Source: Caldimonas mangrovi (GTDB lineage Bacteria; Pseudomonadota; Gammaproteobacteria; Burkholderiales; Burkholderiaceae_C). Taken from it: 33,301 nt of DNA. The notes under the pieces are model-generated. The model did not search any database. It saw nothing but the letters and a program-made list of their open reading frames with translations, and was not told the DNA's origin. Each line of letters opens with the position of its first letter. Within the stretch, counting starts at the first letter, position 1. This document shows positions 8,278-16,458 of the stretch, piece after piece. Location of the stretch: positions 1 through 33,301 of the forward strand of contig NZ_JAMKFE010000026.1 in the NCBI RefSeq assembly GCF_023721835.1, given 5' to 3'. A program made the translations under genes and the position numbers.

Positions 8278-9017
8278 CACACACGCTGGCGTACCGCATG
8301 TCCCTGGGCCTGCTGCTGAGCGGCTGGCTTTTGGTGTCCGGAGCGCAGGCCCAGACCATCCGCGCGGTCACTGAAACGACGCCGTGGACCTACCTGCGCG
8401 ACGGCAGGCCTGCCGGTTTGGTCACCGAGATCGTGGAGATGACGCTGCAGCGTGCCGGTTTCTCCGACTACCGGCTGGCGGTGTACCCCTGGGCACGCGC
8501 GTACGACATGGCGCTGCACGAACCCGGCGTGCTGATCTTCATGATCGCGCGCACGCCGGCCAGGGAGCCGCTGTTCAAGTGGGTGGGCGAGTTCATGGCG
8601 CTGAACTATCACCTGTTCAGGCTGAAGGGCCGCGACGAGATCGGCGTGTCCCGTCTGGCCGACGCGCGAGCCTACACGGTCGGGGTGCTGCGCGACGACG
8701 TGCGGCACCAGTACCTGCAGGCGAACGGCCATACCCGACTGGTCGTTTCCGCGGAATCGATCGACAACTTCCGGAAACTGCTCAACCGCCAGGTGGACCT
8801 TGTCGTGTTGACCGAGACCGAGGCCGCATCGCTGTGCGAGCAGCTGCGCATCGACTGCGGCCGCATCGAGAAAGTCCACACCTTGCGCGACATGTCGACC
8901 GGGCTGTACATGGCCTACAGCGCCGCCACGCCCGATGCGATCGTGGAACGCACGCGGCTGGCGTTCGATCAGGTCAAGGCCACGGGCGCCTTGAAGAAGT
9001 TGCCGCCAGGGAAGTGA
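8274..9017 (+). CDS. Second periplasmic substrate-binding protein, SBP_bac_3 type
   Basis: The 247-residue product begins with a signal peptide, MTHTLAYRMSLGLLLSGW to about AQA at residue 25, followed by the binding-protein core. It shares PWARAYD and LFKWVGEF with the binding protein encoded before the GGDEF gene, and likewise lacks a cognate permease. The start codon overlaps the GGDEF stop (ATGA), with AGGAAGAG upstream, so translation is coupled. The next gene, ribokinase, begins 2 nt after its stop. Two cysteines near residues 184-191 (in LCEQLRIDCG) could form a disulfide in the periplasm. Ligand identity is unknown; proximity to nucleoside and ribose genes makes a nucleoside-derived ligand worth testing, though the family more often binds amino acids. 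Confidence 0.85.
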   Translation: MTHTLAYRMSLGLLLSGWLLVSGAQAQTIRAVTETTPWTYLRDGRPAGLVTEIVEMTLQRAGFSDYRLAVYPWARAYDMALHEPGVLIFMIARTPAREPLFKWVGEFMALNYHLFRLKGRDEIGVSRLADARAYTVGVLRDDVRHQYLQANGHTRLVVSAESIDNFRKLLNRQVDLVVLTETEAASLCEQLRIDCGRIEKVHTLRDMSTGLYMAYSAATPDAIVERTRLAFDQVKATGALKKLPPGK

Positions 9018-9019
9018 CG

Positions 9020-9934
9020 ATGGCCCGCCTGCTCGTGTTCGGATCGATCAACCTCGACTTGAGCGTCCCGGTGCCGCGGCTGCCCGGGCTCGGCGAGACG
9101 CTGCTCGGCGACGCGACACTGATGGCGTCGGGCGGCAAGGGCGCCAACCAGGCCCATGCGGCGCGCCGGCATGGCTGCGAGGTGGCGCTGTTCGGCGCGG
9201 TCGGCGACGACACCTTCGGCCCTCCGGCCCTGCGGTTGCTGGCCGAAGCCGGCGTCGATCTCGCCGGGGTGCGCCGGCTGGGCGGCACGTCCACCGGCAT
9301 CGCGTCGATCTGGGTCACGCCCGACGGCGACAACGCGATCGTCGTGTCGCCGGGAGCGAACGGTGCGGTGCAGGCCGACTGGGTGCCCGATGCCGCGCTG
9401 CAAGCGGCACAGCTCGTGCTGCTGCAGATGGAGGTGCCGGTCAGCGCCTCGATGCAGCTGGCGCGGCGGGCCAGACAGGCCGGGCGCACCGTCGTGATGA
9501 ACCTCGCGCCCGCCCATGCGCTGGAAGCGATCGACTTCCGCGCGCTCGACTGGCTGGTGCTCAATCGAACCGAGCTTGCGATGCTCTGCACGGCGCTGGC
9601 GCTGCCGGGCACGTCGCCGCGCAGCCAGGCATTGCTCGTCGCTGCGGCCGTCGGCATCAGCATCGTGCTGACGCTCGGCAGCGAAGGCGCTCTGTTGTGC
9701 ACGCCGGACGGACACCTGGCTGCCGAAGCGGCATGGCGCGGCCCGGTCGTCGACACCACCGGCGCCGGCGACACCTTGACCGGCGTCTTTGCGGCGTGCC
9801 TGGGCGAGGGCATGGCGCCTGCGGCGGCCCTGCGCCGCGGGGTCGTGGCTGCGGGCCTCGCCTGTGGCCTGCCCGGAGCGCAAGCGGCGCAGCCGCGGCG
9901 CCTGCAGATCGACGAAGCACTGGAGGCCCCATGA
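9020..9934 (+). CDS. rbsK: Ribokinase, PfkB family
   Basis: The 304-residue protein phosphorylates ribose to ribose 5-phosphate with ATP in the cytoplasm. It opens with the ribokinase pattern FGSINLDLSVPVPRLPG and carries the first PfkB signature GGKGANQA (38-45). The second signature DTTGAGD spans residues 245-251, with D251 as the expected catalytic base, and the nucleotide-binding segment TLGSEGALL precedes it. The length is standard. The gene follows the second binding protein by 2 nt and overlaps the nucleoside hydrolase start, so both enzymes belong to the same operon. Pairing with a nucleoside hydrolase supports ribose from nucleoside cleavage as its substrate. Another PfkB sugar kinase specificity is possible. 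Confidence 0.9.
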   Translation: MARLLVFGSINLDLSVPVPRLPGLGETLLGDATLMASGGKGANQAHAARRHGCEVALFGAVGDDTFGPPALRLLAEAGVDLAGVRRLGGTSTGIASIWVTPDGDNAIVVSPGANGAVQADWVPDAALQAAQLVLLQMEVPVSASMQLARRARQAGRTVVMNLAPAHALEAIDFRALDWLVLNRTELAMLCTALALPGTSPRSQALLVAAAVGISIVLTLGSEGALLCTPDGHLAAEAAWRGPVVDTTGAGDTLTGVFAACLGEGMAPAAALRRGVVAAGLACGLPGAQAAQPRRLQIDEALEAP

Positions 9935-10854
9935 CGACACGACACAGGCTGGTGATCGACTGCGACCCCGGCATCGACGATGCCCTTGCGCTGCTGCTGG
10001 CGGCCGCATCGCCGGAGCTCGAACTGCTCGGCGTCACCTGCGTGGCCGGCAACCAGCCGCTGGCCGCGACCGCCGACAACGCGTGCCGCGTGCTCGACCT
10101 GGCCGGACGGCACGCAGTGCCGGTGTTTGCCGGCTGCAGCCGGCCGCTGGCGCACGGCGAGCCGCGCTGCAACCTCGTTCACGGCGAGGACGGGTTGGGC
10201 GGCGTTGCGCTGCCGAGGACACGCGGCCCGTCGGACCTGCATGCGGCCGATTTCCTCGAACGCACGCTCGAGCGTGCCGACGCCGGCCAGGTGACGCTGG
10301 TCGCCGTGGGCCCGCTGACCAACCTTGCGCTGACCGAGATCAAGCGGCCCGGCCTGCTGCGCCGCGCGCGTGCGGTGATAGTGATGGGTGGTGCCGCCTT
10401 TTGCGACGGCAACATCACGCCGAGCGCGGAGTTCAACTTCTATGCCGATGCGCTGGCGGCGCAGACGGTGCTGGCCGCTGGCGCGAACGTCAGCGTGTTC
10501 GGCCTGGACGTCACACGGCAGGCGGCCATGCCGGCCGACTGGATCGAATCGCTGGCTGCGCTGGGCAACCGCTGCGGCGATGCGGCGCGTGCGCTGCTGC
10601 GCGGATTTGCCCGCCCCCATCCGTTGCTGCACGACACCTGTCCGATCGCCTGGCTGCTCGCGCCGGAGCTGTTCACCGCGCAGCGGTGCACGGTGGCGGT
10701 GGACTGGCGCCCCGGCCTCACCGAAGGCCACCTCGCGGCCAAGCGGCTTCCCGCCGGCGGTGTGGCCGACGGCCACGTCGCCGAGGTCTTCATCGGTGTC
10801 CAGGCAGACCCCTTGCGCGCGTTGCTGCGGGAGCGGCTGGCGCGGCTGCCATGA
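9931..10854 (+). CDS. Nucleoside hydrolase, inosine-uridine-preferring type
   Basis: The 307-residue enzyme hydrolyses the N-glycosidic bond of ribonucleosides to ribose and free base. The calcium-binding N-terminal motif D10-C-D12-P-G-I-D16-D17 is intact. GPLTNLAL lies in the middle, AEFNFYADALAA forms part of the ribose pocket, and H234-D235 (PLLHDTC) match the conserved His and metal-binding Asp of the family. Its ATG overlaps the rbsK stop, the last coupling in the operon. The released ribose would be the substrate of the ribokinase. Base preference cannot be read from the sequence. Confidence 0.92.
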   Translation: MTTRHRLVIDCDPGIDDALALLLAAASPELELLGVTCVAGNQPLAATADNACRVLDLAGRHAVPVFAGCSRPLAHGEPRCNLVHGEDGLGGVALPRTRGPSDLHAADFLERTLERADAGQVTLVAVGPLTNLALTEIKRPGLLRRARAVIVMGGAAFCDGNITPSAEFNFYADALAAQTVLAAGANVSVFGLDVTRQAAMPADWIESLAALGNRCGDAARALLRGFARPHPLLHDTCPIAWLLAPELFTAQRCTVAVDWRPGLTEGHLAAKRLPAGGVADGHVAEVFIGVQADPLRALLRERLARLP

Positions 10855-10864
10855 CGCACGCGTA

Positions 10865-10906
10865 GCGCCAGGCACGCCCTGAGCCTGAGCACGGCTGGCC
10901 TGGCGC
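10865..10906. terminator. Hairpin between convergent genes
   Basis: GCGCCAGGC (10865-10873) pairs perfectly with GCCTGGCGC (10898-10906) across a 24-nt loop. It lies just after the nucleoside hydrolase stop and faces the 3' end of the convergent LysR gene. No T-run follows on either strand, so it may be a bidirectional but weak or factor-dependent terminator. Confidence 0.45.
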
Positions 10907-10963
10907 CTTGGTTGCATGCGCTCGCTGGCCGGAGCCGGGCGGTCGATGCAGCTGTCGTCCGCC

Positions 10964-11863
10964 TCAATCCGCGTCGACGCGTGCCACTTCCACCAGCCAC
11001 CGAGTGAACACGTTGACGACGTGGCTTCCACCGGCGGCGTTGCGGGTGCACAGGTGGTAGCCGCGGCCGGTCGACACGCGCAGCTCGAAGGGCTGCACCA
11101 GTTCGCCCGACGCGAGTTCGCGCTCGACCAGGCACGGCTGCAGAACGGCGACGCCCATGCCGGCGCTGGCCGCAACGATCAGGTTGTGGCCCAGGTCGAA
11201 GCCGTTGCCCAGCTTGAGCTTGTCGGCGTCGACGCCGGCAACTGCCAGCCACAACCGCCAATTGTCGGGAAAGTTGGTGTGGTGAAGCAGTGTTTCCTTC
11301 AGCAGGCTGGCCGGCGTCTTGAGGCGGGCGGCGATGCCGGGCGTGCACACGGGCGTGATGCGGCGGCCGAGCAGGTAATGCGCCGAGATGCCACGCGGCC
11401 AGCGCCGGCCCGGCCGTTTGAGATCGATCCAGACGTCGACGTCGTCGCGCTGGAAGTCCTCGTTATGGCGGAACTGGCGCAGCTCCACGTTGATGTCGGG
11501 CTGCTGCGCCTGAAATGCCTTGAGCCGCGGCATCAGCCAGCGCGTGCCGAGCGTGGGCACGACGCTCAGGCGCAGCGTGTGGCGCTGCGTTCGCGTTCGC
11601 GTGAAGTCGGTGAACGCGCGCTCGAGTTCGACGAGGCTGGGCTCGATGCGTGCGCGCAGGGCCTGGGCCTGTGCATTGGGCACCACCCCTTGGGCGCTGC
11701 GTTCGAACAGAGGAAAGCCGACACGCCGCTCCAGGCGCAACACGGCCCGGCTGACGGCAGCCTGGCTCACGCACAGCTGTTCGGCGGCCTGGCGCATGGT
11801 GCCCGCCTTGCAGACACCGAGAAACGCATGCAGTTCGACGAGCGAGGCGGCGCGGAATTTCAT
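10964..11863 (-). CDS. LysR-family transcriptional regulator (GcvA-like)
   Basis: This 299-residue protein has the typical N-terminal winged HTH (residues 3-62): LVELHAFLGVCKAGTMRQAA, then QLCVSQAAVSRAVLRLE and GFPLFERSAQGV. A periplasmic-binding-like effector domain follows (about 90-295), with the segments TLGTRWLMPRL and LIVAASAGMGVAVL typical of the GcvA subgroup. It is divergent from the N-formylglutamate amidohydrolase-like gene. A T-N11-A palindrome lies 6 nt upstream of its start, so autoregulation and control of the neighbouring cluster are likely. The inducer is unknown. Confidence 0.92.
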   Translation of the reverse strand: MKFRAASLVELHAFLGVCKAGTMRQAAEQLCVSQAAVSRAVLRLERRVGFPLFERSAQGVVPNAQAQALRARIEPSLVELERAFTDFTRTRTQRHTLRLSVVPTLGTRWLMPRLKAFQAQQPDINVELRQFRHNEDFQRDDVDVWIDLKRPGRRWPRGISAHYLLGRRITPVCTPGIAARLKTPASLLKETLLHHTNFPDNWRLWLAVAGVDADKLKLGNGFDLGHNLIVAASAGMGVAVLQPCLVERELASGELVQPFELRVSTGRGYHLCTRNAAGGSHVVNVFTRWLVEVARVDAD

Positions 11864-11868
11864 CGTGA

Positions 11869-11881
11869 TGCCATTATGGCA
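11869..11881. promoter_or_regulatory. T-N11-A palindrome, candidate LysR-type operator
   Basis: TGCCATTATGGCA is a perfect 6+1+6 palindrome that exactly satisfies the LysR T-N11-A rule. It lies 6 nt upstream of the LysR start codon and 60 nt upstream of the divergent amidohydrolase start, inside their shared 78-nt control region. Binding by the adjacent regulator is inferred from position and pattern. Confidence 0.55.
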
Positions 11882-11941
11882 ACACCTCGAACGAAATTGT
11901 CGATTCCCGAAGCGCGGCGCGGCTCCTACGCTGGAGGCCTC

Positions 11942-12859
11942 ATGTTCATGCCTTGCGCTACCGCCTTGAAATCACTCCCGAACATCGCGATTGCCTTGCC
12001 TCAAACCGAGCCCATCGCGCTCGTTTGCGACTCGCCGCACAGCGGCACCGCCTACCCAGCCGACTTCGGATACTCCGTCGCGTTCCATGACCTGCGCAAG
12101 TGCGAAGACACCTTCGTGGACGCTCTGTGGGCCGACGTGCCGAGTGTCGGCGGCACGTTGATACACGCGCATTTCCCGCGCAGCTACATCGACGCCAATC
12201 GAGCCTGCACGGATATTGACGTCGCGATGTTGTCCGAGCCGTGGCCCGGCGATGTCCAGGCCTCCGAACGCTGCCTCGCACTGGGCAACGGGCTCGTGTT
12301 CAGCAAGACGACGACACTCGCCGACATCTACGAGCGCAAGCTGGACGTGAGCGAAGTGCAGCGCCGCATCGATACGTGCTGGAAGCCCTACCGCAATGCA
12401 CTGGGCCAGGCGCTGCACGAAGTGAGGAGCGCGTTCGGCAGGGTGTGGCACCTGAATCTGCATTCGATGCCGAGCAACGCCTACGAGCGGCTCGGCCTGG
12501 TGTCCGCCACGCCGCTGGCCGACGTCGTGCTCGGTGACCTGCAAGGCCGCAGTTGCTCCCCCCGCTTCACGCGTTGCGTGACCGAAGCATTTCGCGCACT
12601 GGGCTACAGCGTGTCGGTCAACGACCCCTACGCGGGGCAGGACCTGATACGGGTACACGGCCAGCCCGCCCAAGCGTGCGAGAGCCTGCAGATCGAGCTC
12701 AACCGCAAGCTCTATCTCGACGAAGAGACCCGGGAACCCAACGCGCGCTACTCGCAGACGCGCCACGACCTACGTTGCGTGTTGAGCGGGGTGGCCGCTT
12801 TCATCCAAGCCGAGACCGGCCGCAGAGCCATGCACAGTGAAACGGAGAGAGCATCATGA
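11942..12859 (+). CDS. N-formylglutamate amidohydrolase family protein
   Basis: The 305-residue product belongs to the FGase (HutG-like) family, zinc-dependent enzymes that release formate from N-formyl-L-glutamate in one branch of histidine degradation. Diagnostic segments are CDSPHSGTAYPADF near the N terminus, then FPRSYIDANRA and LNLHSMPS (His likely metal-binding), and late SLQIELNRKLYLDEET. GGAGG four nt upstream favours the ATG at 11942; a second ATG at 11948 is possible. The stop overlaps the next start (ATGA), so it is coupled to a Bug-type binding protein. No other hut genes are nearby, so the true substrate may be another N-acyl amino acid taken up with the help of the binding proteins. 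Confidence 0.85.
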   Translation: MFMPCATALKSLPNIAIALPQTEPIALVCDSPHSGTAYPADFGYSVAFHDLRKCEDTFVDALWADVPSVGGTLIHAHFPRSYIDANRACTDIDVAMLSEPWPGDVQASERCLALGNGLVFSKTTTLADIYERKLDVSEVQRRIDTCWKPYRNALGQALHEVRSAFGRVWHLNLHSMPSNAYERLGLVSATPLADVVLGDLQGRSCSPRFTRCVTEAFRALGYSVSVNDPYAGQDLIRVHGQPAQACESLQIELNRKLYLDEETREPNARYSQTRHDLRCVLSGVAAFIQAETGRRAMHSETERAS

Positions 12860-13848
12860 AGCACACCTTCCATCGTCGACACCTGCTGGGTGCCAGCGCC
12901 GGCATCCTGGGCAGCACCGTGCTTCCCGGCTGGGCGCAGGCGGCGCGCTATCCCAACCGACCGATCACGCTGGTGGTGCCGTTCACGCCGGGCGGCTCGG
13001 TGGACATCTCCGGACGCGCGATCGCCGAGCGTCTGGGGAAAGTCCTCGGCCAGACGATCGTGGTCGAGAACCGGGGCGGTGCGGGTGGCGCCATCGGCAC
13101 CGCGCAGGTCGCGAAGTCCGCACCGGACGGCTACACGCTCATCGTCACGTCGCAGACCACGCACGCTGTCAACCCTGCCGTCACGCCGAAGCTGCCGTAC
13201 AACGCTGAAACGGATTTCGCGCCGATCACGTTGGTGGAACGGCTTTCCAACGTCCTGCTTGTGAACGCGGCCTTGCCGGTCAAGACCTTCGAAGAATTCG
13301 TCGCGTTTGTGCGGGCCCACCCCGGCAAGTGGAACTACGCCAGCTCGGGCAATGGCTCGGTCGCGCATCTGAGCATGGAACTGCTGAAGGCGAGGGCCGG
13401 CCTGGCCATCACGCACGTGCCGTACAAGGGCGCCGGTGTGGCGCTGAACGACTTGCTGGCCGGGTTCGTGCAGGTGACGTGGAACAACCTGACGTCGAAC
13501 CTTTCGAACATCGTCAACGGCAAGCTGCGCGCGCTCGCCGTGGCGTCGCCGCAGCGGGTTGCGCAACTGCCGTCGGTACCGACCTTCAACGAGCTGAAGC
13601 TGCCCGAGCTGAACCACACCTCGTGGACCGGCCTGGCGGCTCCCGCCGGCACCCCGGACGCCATCGTGTCGCAGCTGTACGAAGGCATGCGCACCGTGCT
13701 GGGCGATCCGGCCACGAAGCAGGCGTGGGAAGCGCGCGGCGCGATCCTGCCTGAAGCGATGACGCCCGACCAGTACAAGCTCGAAATATCGGAGCGGATC
13801 CGGTTCTACAGGGACATCGTCAAGACGCACAAGATCGGCTTGGACTGA
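12856..13848 (+). CDS. Bug/TctC-type tripartite tricarboxylate transporter substrate-binding protein 1
   Basis: The 330-residue product carries a signal peptide with a Tat-like RRHLLGAS segment and cleavage near GWAQA. The Bug core follows: YPNRPITLVVPFTPGGSVD, then VENRGGAGGAIGT and APDGYTLIV, and HVPYKGAGVAL. Bug proteins capture carboxylates or amino acids in the periplasm for TctAB permeases. No tctA or tctB is present in the window, as is common for the expanded Bug families of Burkholderiales. The start overlaps the amidohydrolase stop, with GGAGAGAG upstream. Neighbourhood suggests an N-acyl amino acid or dicarboxylate ligand, which is inference. Confidence 0.93.
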   Translation: MKHTFHRRHLLGASAGILGSTVLPGWAQAARYPNRPITLVVPFTPGGSVDISGRAIAERLGKVLGQTIVVENRGGAGGAIGTAQVAKSAPDGYTLIVTSQTTHAVNPAVTPKLPYNAETDFAPITLVERLSNVLLVNAALPVKTFEEFVAFVRAHPGKWNYASSGNGSVAHLSMELLKARAGLAITHVPYKGAGVALNDLLAGFVQVTWNNLTSNLSNIVNGKLRALAVASPQRVAQLPSVPTFNELKLPELNHTSWTGLAAPAGTPDAIVSQLYEGMRTVLGDPATKQAWEARGAILPEAMTPDQYKLEISERIRFYRDIVKTHKIGLD

Positions 13849-13940
13849 CGCCTGCCCAGAGCCAGCTTGCAGGACGTTCCCGGCGTGGCTGGAGCCACCT
13901 GGCAGGGTGAAACGGAGCGTCCTGCCCCTTTTTCCACACC

Positions 13941-14957
13941 ATGTCGCTCAATCGCCGCCAACTGTTGTTTGCAGCCCCGGCGGCGCTGACCGGCCGACTG
14001 GCGGCCCGTGCACGCTATCCGGAACGCCCGGTGACCCTGGTGGATCCGTTCACGGCAGGCAGCAGCACCGACTACTTCTCGCGGGTGCTGGCCACCGAGA
14101 TGGGCAAGCTGTGGGGCCAGCCGGTCGTGGTGGAGAACAAGGCCGGCGGTGGGGGCTCGGTGGGAGCCGAGACGGTGGTGCGGGCAGCCCCCGACGGCTA
14201 CGTGCTCGGCATGGCGTCCGTTAGCACGCTGGTGTCGAACCCGGTGCTGAACCGGATGCAACACTACGACCCGCTGGCCGACTTCACGTTGATCAGCACC
14301 CTCGTCACCGTGCCGAGCGCTACCGTGGTACTGGCGAGTTCTCCGCTCAAGACGCTGGACGACCTGGTCAAGGCGGCCAGGGCGCGACCGGGGGGCGTCA
14401 GTTTTGCGAGTCCCGGCGTCGGCTCCGCCGGCCACGTGCTGCTAGAGCATTTCTCGCATCTGGCGGGCGCGAAGTTCAACCATGTGCCTTACCGCGGCGG
14501 TGGCCCCCTGCAGACCGAGCTGCTGGGCGGGCAGATCGACGCGGCCAGCGAGAACCTTCCCTTGCTGATGCCGCACATCCAGAGCGGCAGGCTGCGGGTG
14601 CTGGCCGTACGCGACCTTCAGCGGCTGTCGCAGCTCCCCGAGGCTCCGACCTTCAAGGAACTGGGCTACGAGCCCGTGAGCCAGCCGCTGTGGTTCGGCC
14701 TGGTCGGCCCGGCGGGGCTGCCGCGCGACGTGGTGCAGCGCCTGTGCGACGCGACGCACCAGGCGGTGAGGGCGCCGGGTTTCCGGCAGCAGGCGGAAAG
14801 GGTGGCGGCCACCGTGTCGTCCGGTACGCCGGAGCAGTTCCGTGCGCAGGTCGGCCGGTGGCTCGATCAATACGAGGTGATGGTGCGCACGACCCGCATG
14901 AGGCCGGAACGGGCAGAGCGGGCGAACGACTCCATCCACGCATCAGGGACGGGGTGA
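13941..14957 (+). CDS. Bug/TctC-type substrate-binding protein 2
   Basis: The 338-residue product is a second Bug-family protein: N-terminal NRRQLLFAAPAAL (Tat-like export signal), then YPERPVTLVDPFTAGSSTD and VVENKAGGGGSVGAE, and FNHVPYRGGGPLQTELLGG. In the first block the usual VPF is changed to VDPF and GG to GSS, so the ligand pocket probably differs from its upstream neighbour. It begins 92 nt after the first copy. The start has only a weak ribosome binding site. The C-terminal tail (about 30 residues after QYEVMVRTT) is longer than in the upstream copy. Again no permease is encoded nearby. Confidence 0.92.
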   Translation: MSLNRRQLLFAAPAALTGRLAARARYPERPVTLVDPFTAGSSTDYFSRVLATEMGKLWGQPVVVENKAGGGGSVGAETVVRAAPDGYVLGMASVSTLVSNPVLNRMQHYDPLADFTLISTLVTVPSATVVLASSPLKTLDDLVKAARARPGGVSFASPGVGSAGHVLLEHFSHLAGAKFNHVPYRGGGPLQTELLGGQIDAASENLPLLMPHIQSGRLRVLAVRDLQRLSQLPEAPTFKELGYEPVSQPLWFGLVGPAGLPRDVVQRLCDATHQAVRAPGFRQQAERVAATVSSGTPEQFRAQVGRWLDQYEVMVRTTRMRPERAERANDSIHASGTG

Positions 14958-15055
14958 ACCAGGGAGACAGGGCGCGGCGCGACGAAGTATCGAGACGCGC
15001 CCCTGCGAGCGCCACGGATCCATCACTCCGTGCGCACGCGAAAGGAGAGCCGCTC

Positions 15056-16249
15056 ATGAGTCACAGGACGGGATTTTTCGGGCGACATGCCGGCGCACTG
15101 CTGCTGGCTGTCGTGGGGTGGCTGGCGTGGGACGCACAGGCACAGCCTGCGCGGGCAGCGGTGCCCGGCGTCACGGCAGACCGCGTGCTGTTCGGTCAGT
15201 CTGCCAAGCTGAGCGGCAGCGCCGGCACCTTTTCGGGGCGCCAGTACCGCGACGGCCTGATGCTGGCCTTCGATGCCGCCAACCGCGCCGGTGGCGTGCA
15301 TGGCCGGCGCATCGAACTGCTCACACTGGACGATCAGAACGAGCCTGCCAAGGCGCTGGCCAACACCCGTACGCTGATCGACGACAGGCGTGTCTTTGCG
15401 CTGGTCGGCTACACCTTCACCAATCCGGTGCGTGCAGCGCTGCCGATGTTGCAGGCGTCCGGGGTGCCGCTGGTGGGGGCGTACACCGGCACGCCGGAAC
15501 TCTATGACGGCAGCCAGCCGATGGTGTTCGCGATGCGGGCAAGCTTTGCCGACGAGTTGGCGGCCATCATCCGCCATGTCGACACCATCGGCTACGACAG
15601 GGTGGCGATGGTGCACTACACGACCTCGTTGGGCCTGCAACTGCGTGGCGACGTCGACGAGCGGCTCAGGCGCGTCGGACGCCGTCTCGTGGTCAGCGGT
15701 GGGATGCCGGTGAACGCACCGGACTACCTCACGGCGGCCCGCGGCGCTGTGCAGCCACTGCTCGAGCACTGCCCGAAGCTGGTCATCCTGGGCGTCTCGG
15801 GCCGTGACGCGGCGGCCGTCGTGCAGGGCATGGCGGCCGGCAAATGCCCGCCGGCCCAGTTCATGGCCCGCAACATCGTCGACGTCGGCTTGCTGCAGCA
15901 GATGTTGGGCCAGGCAGCCCGTGGCGTGATCATCACGCAGGTGGTGCCCAACCCGTCGCGTGGCGCTCATCCGCTGGTGTCCGGGTACCGTGCGCTGCTG
16001 AAGCAGCGCGATGCGCAGGCGCGGCCCGACTTCGCGGAATTCGAGGGCTACATCGCCGGGCGTGTCGTCGTGCTGGCGCTGCAGCGCGCCGGGCGCGAAC
16101 TGGATCGTGCCGGCTTTGTCAGGGCCATGGAATCGGTCACCCTGGAAGGGCCCGATCACTTCCGGGTGCAGTTCGGTGCGGGCCGTCGTGCTGGCAGTCG
16201 CTACACCAACATCGTGATGGTCTCCGACAAGGAACGCATCACCGATTGA
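15056..16249 (+). CDS. Leu/Ile/Val-type (Peripla_BP_6) substrate-binding protein
   Basis: The 397-residue product is a type I periplasmic binding protein of the branched-chain amino-acid ABC family. The signal peptide ends near WDAQA or AQPARA. The core begins VTADRVLFGQSAKLSGSAG, with DAANRAGGVHGRRIEL and LIDDRRVFALVGYTF as typical landmarks. The start at 15056 follows AAAGGAGAG by 7 nt, and upstream in-frame sequence is leader. No Liv permease or ATPase genes are adjacent. It closes a run of three solitary binding proteins after the amidohydrolase gene; 98 nt separate it from the second Bug gene, so operon membership is plausible but not certain. The ligand is unknown. Confidence 0.9.
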   Translation: MSHRTGFFGRHAGALLLAVVGWLAWDAQAQPARAAVPGVTADRVLFGQSAKLSGSAGTFSGRQYRDGLMLAFDAANRAGGVHGRRIELLTLDDQNEPAKALANTRTLIDDRRVFALVGYTFTNPVRAALPMLQASGVPLVGAYTGTPELYDGSQPMVFAMRASFADELAAIIRHVDTIGYDRVAMVHYTTSLGLQLRGDVDERLRRVGRRLVVSGGMPVNAPDYLTAARGAVQPLLEHCPKLVILGVSGRDAAAVVQGMAAGKCPPAQFMARNIVDVGLLQQMLGQAARGVIITQVVPNPSRGAHPLVSGYRALLKQRDAQARPDFAEFEGYIAGRVVVLALQRAGRELDRAGFVRAMESVTLEGPDHFRVQFGAGRRAGSRYTNIVMVSDKERITD

Positions 16250-16458
16250 GTTGTCAGCGCGCCGTTCGGTCGCGGCACACCGTCACCACCGGTCCTGGCG
16301 GCTGCCGCTGCGACATCGCCGTGATCGCCGGTAATAAGGGCGCGCGTTGAACTTTTTGATGCAGACAGCCTCCATCCCGTCGCCGGGTTCGTGCTTTCCA
16401 CAGGTCGGCCGGGCTCGGCAACTCCAAAAATCAACATAGCAATCCCGAGGTTGTTCGT

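Noticed and set aside
8974-11175. 733-codon minus-strand frame opposite rbsK and the nucleoside hydrolase
   Set aside because: It is opposite two well-conserved enzymes and overlaps the LysR gene; its Arg/Ala/Pro-rich translation matches no family.
10916-12859. 647-codon frame as start for the amidohydrolase
   Set aside because: The first 342 codons are antisense to the LysR gene; GGAGG and the family N terminus place the start at 11942.
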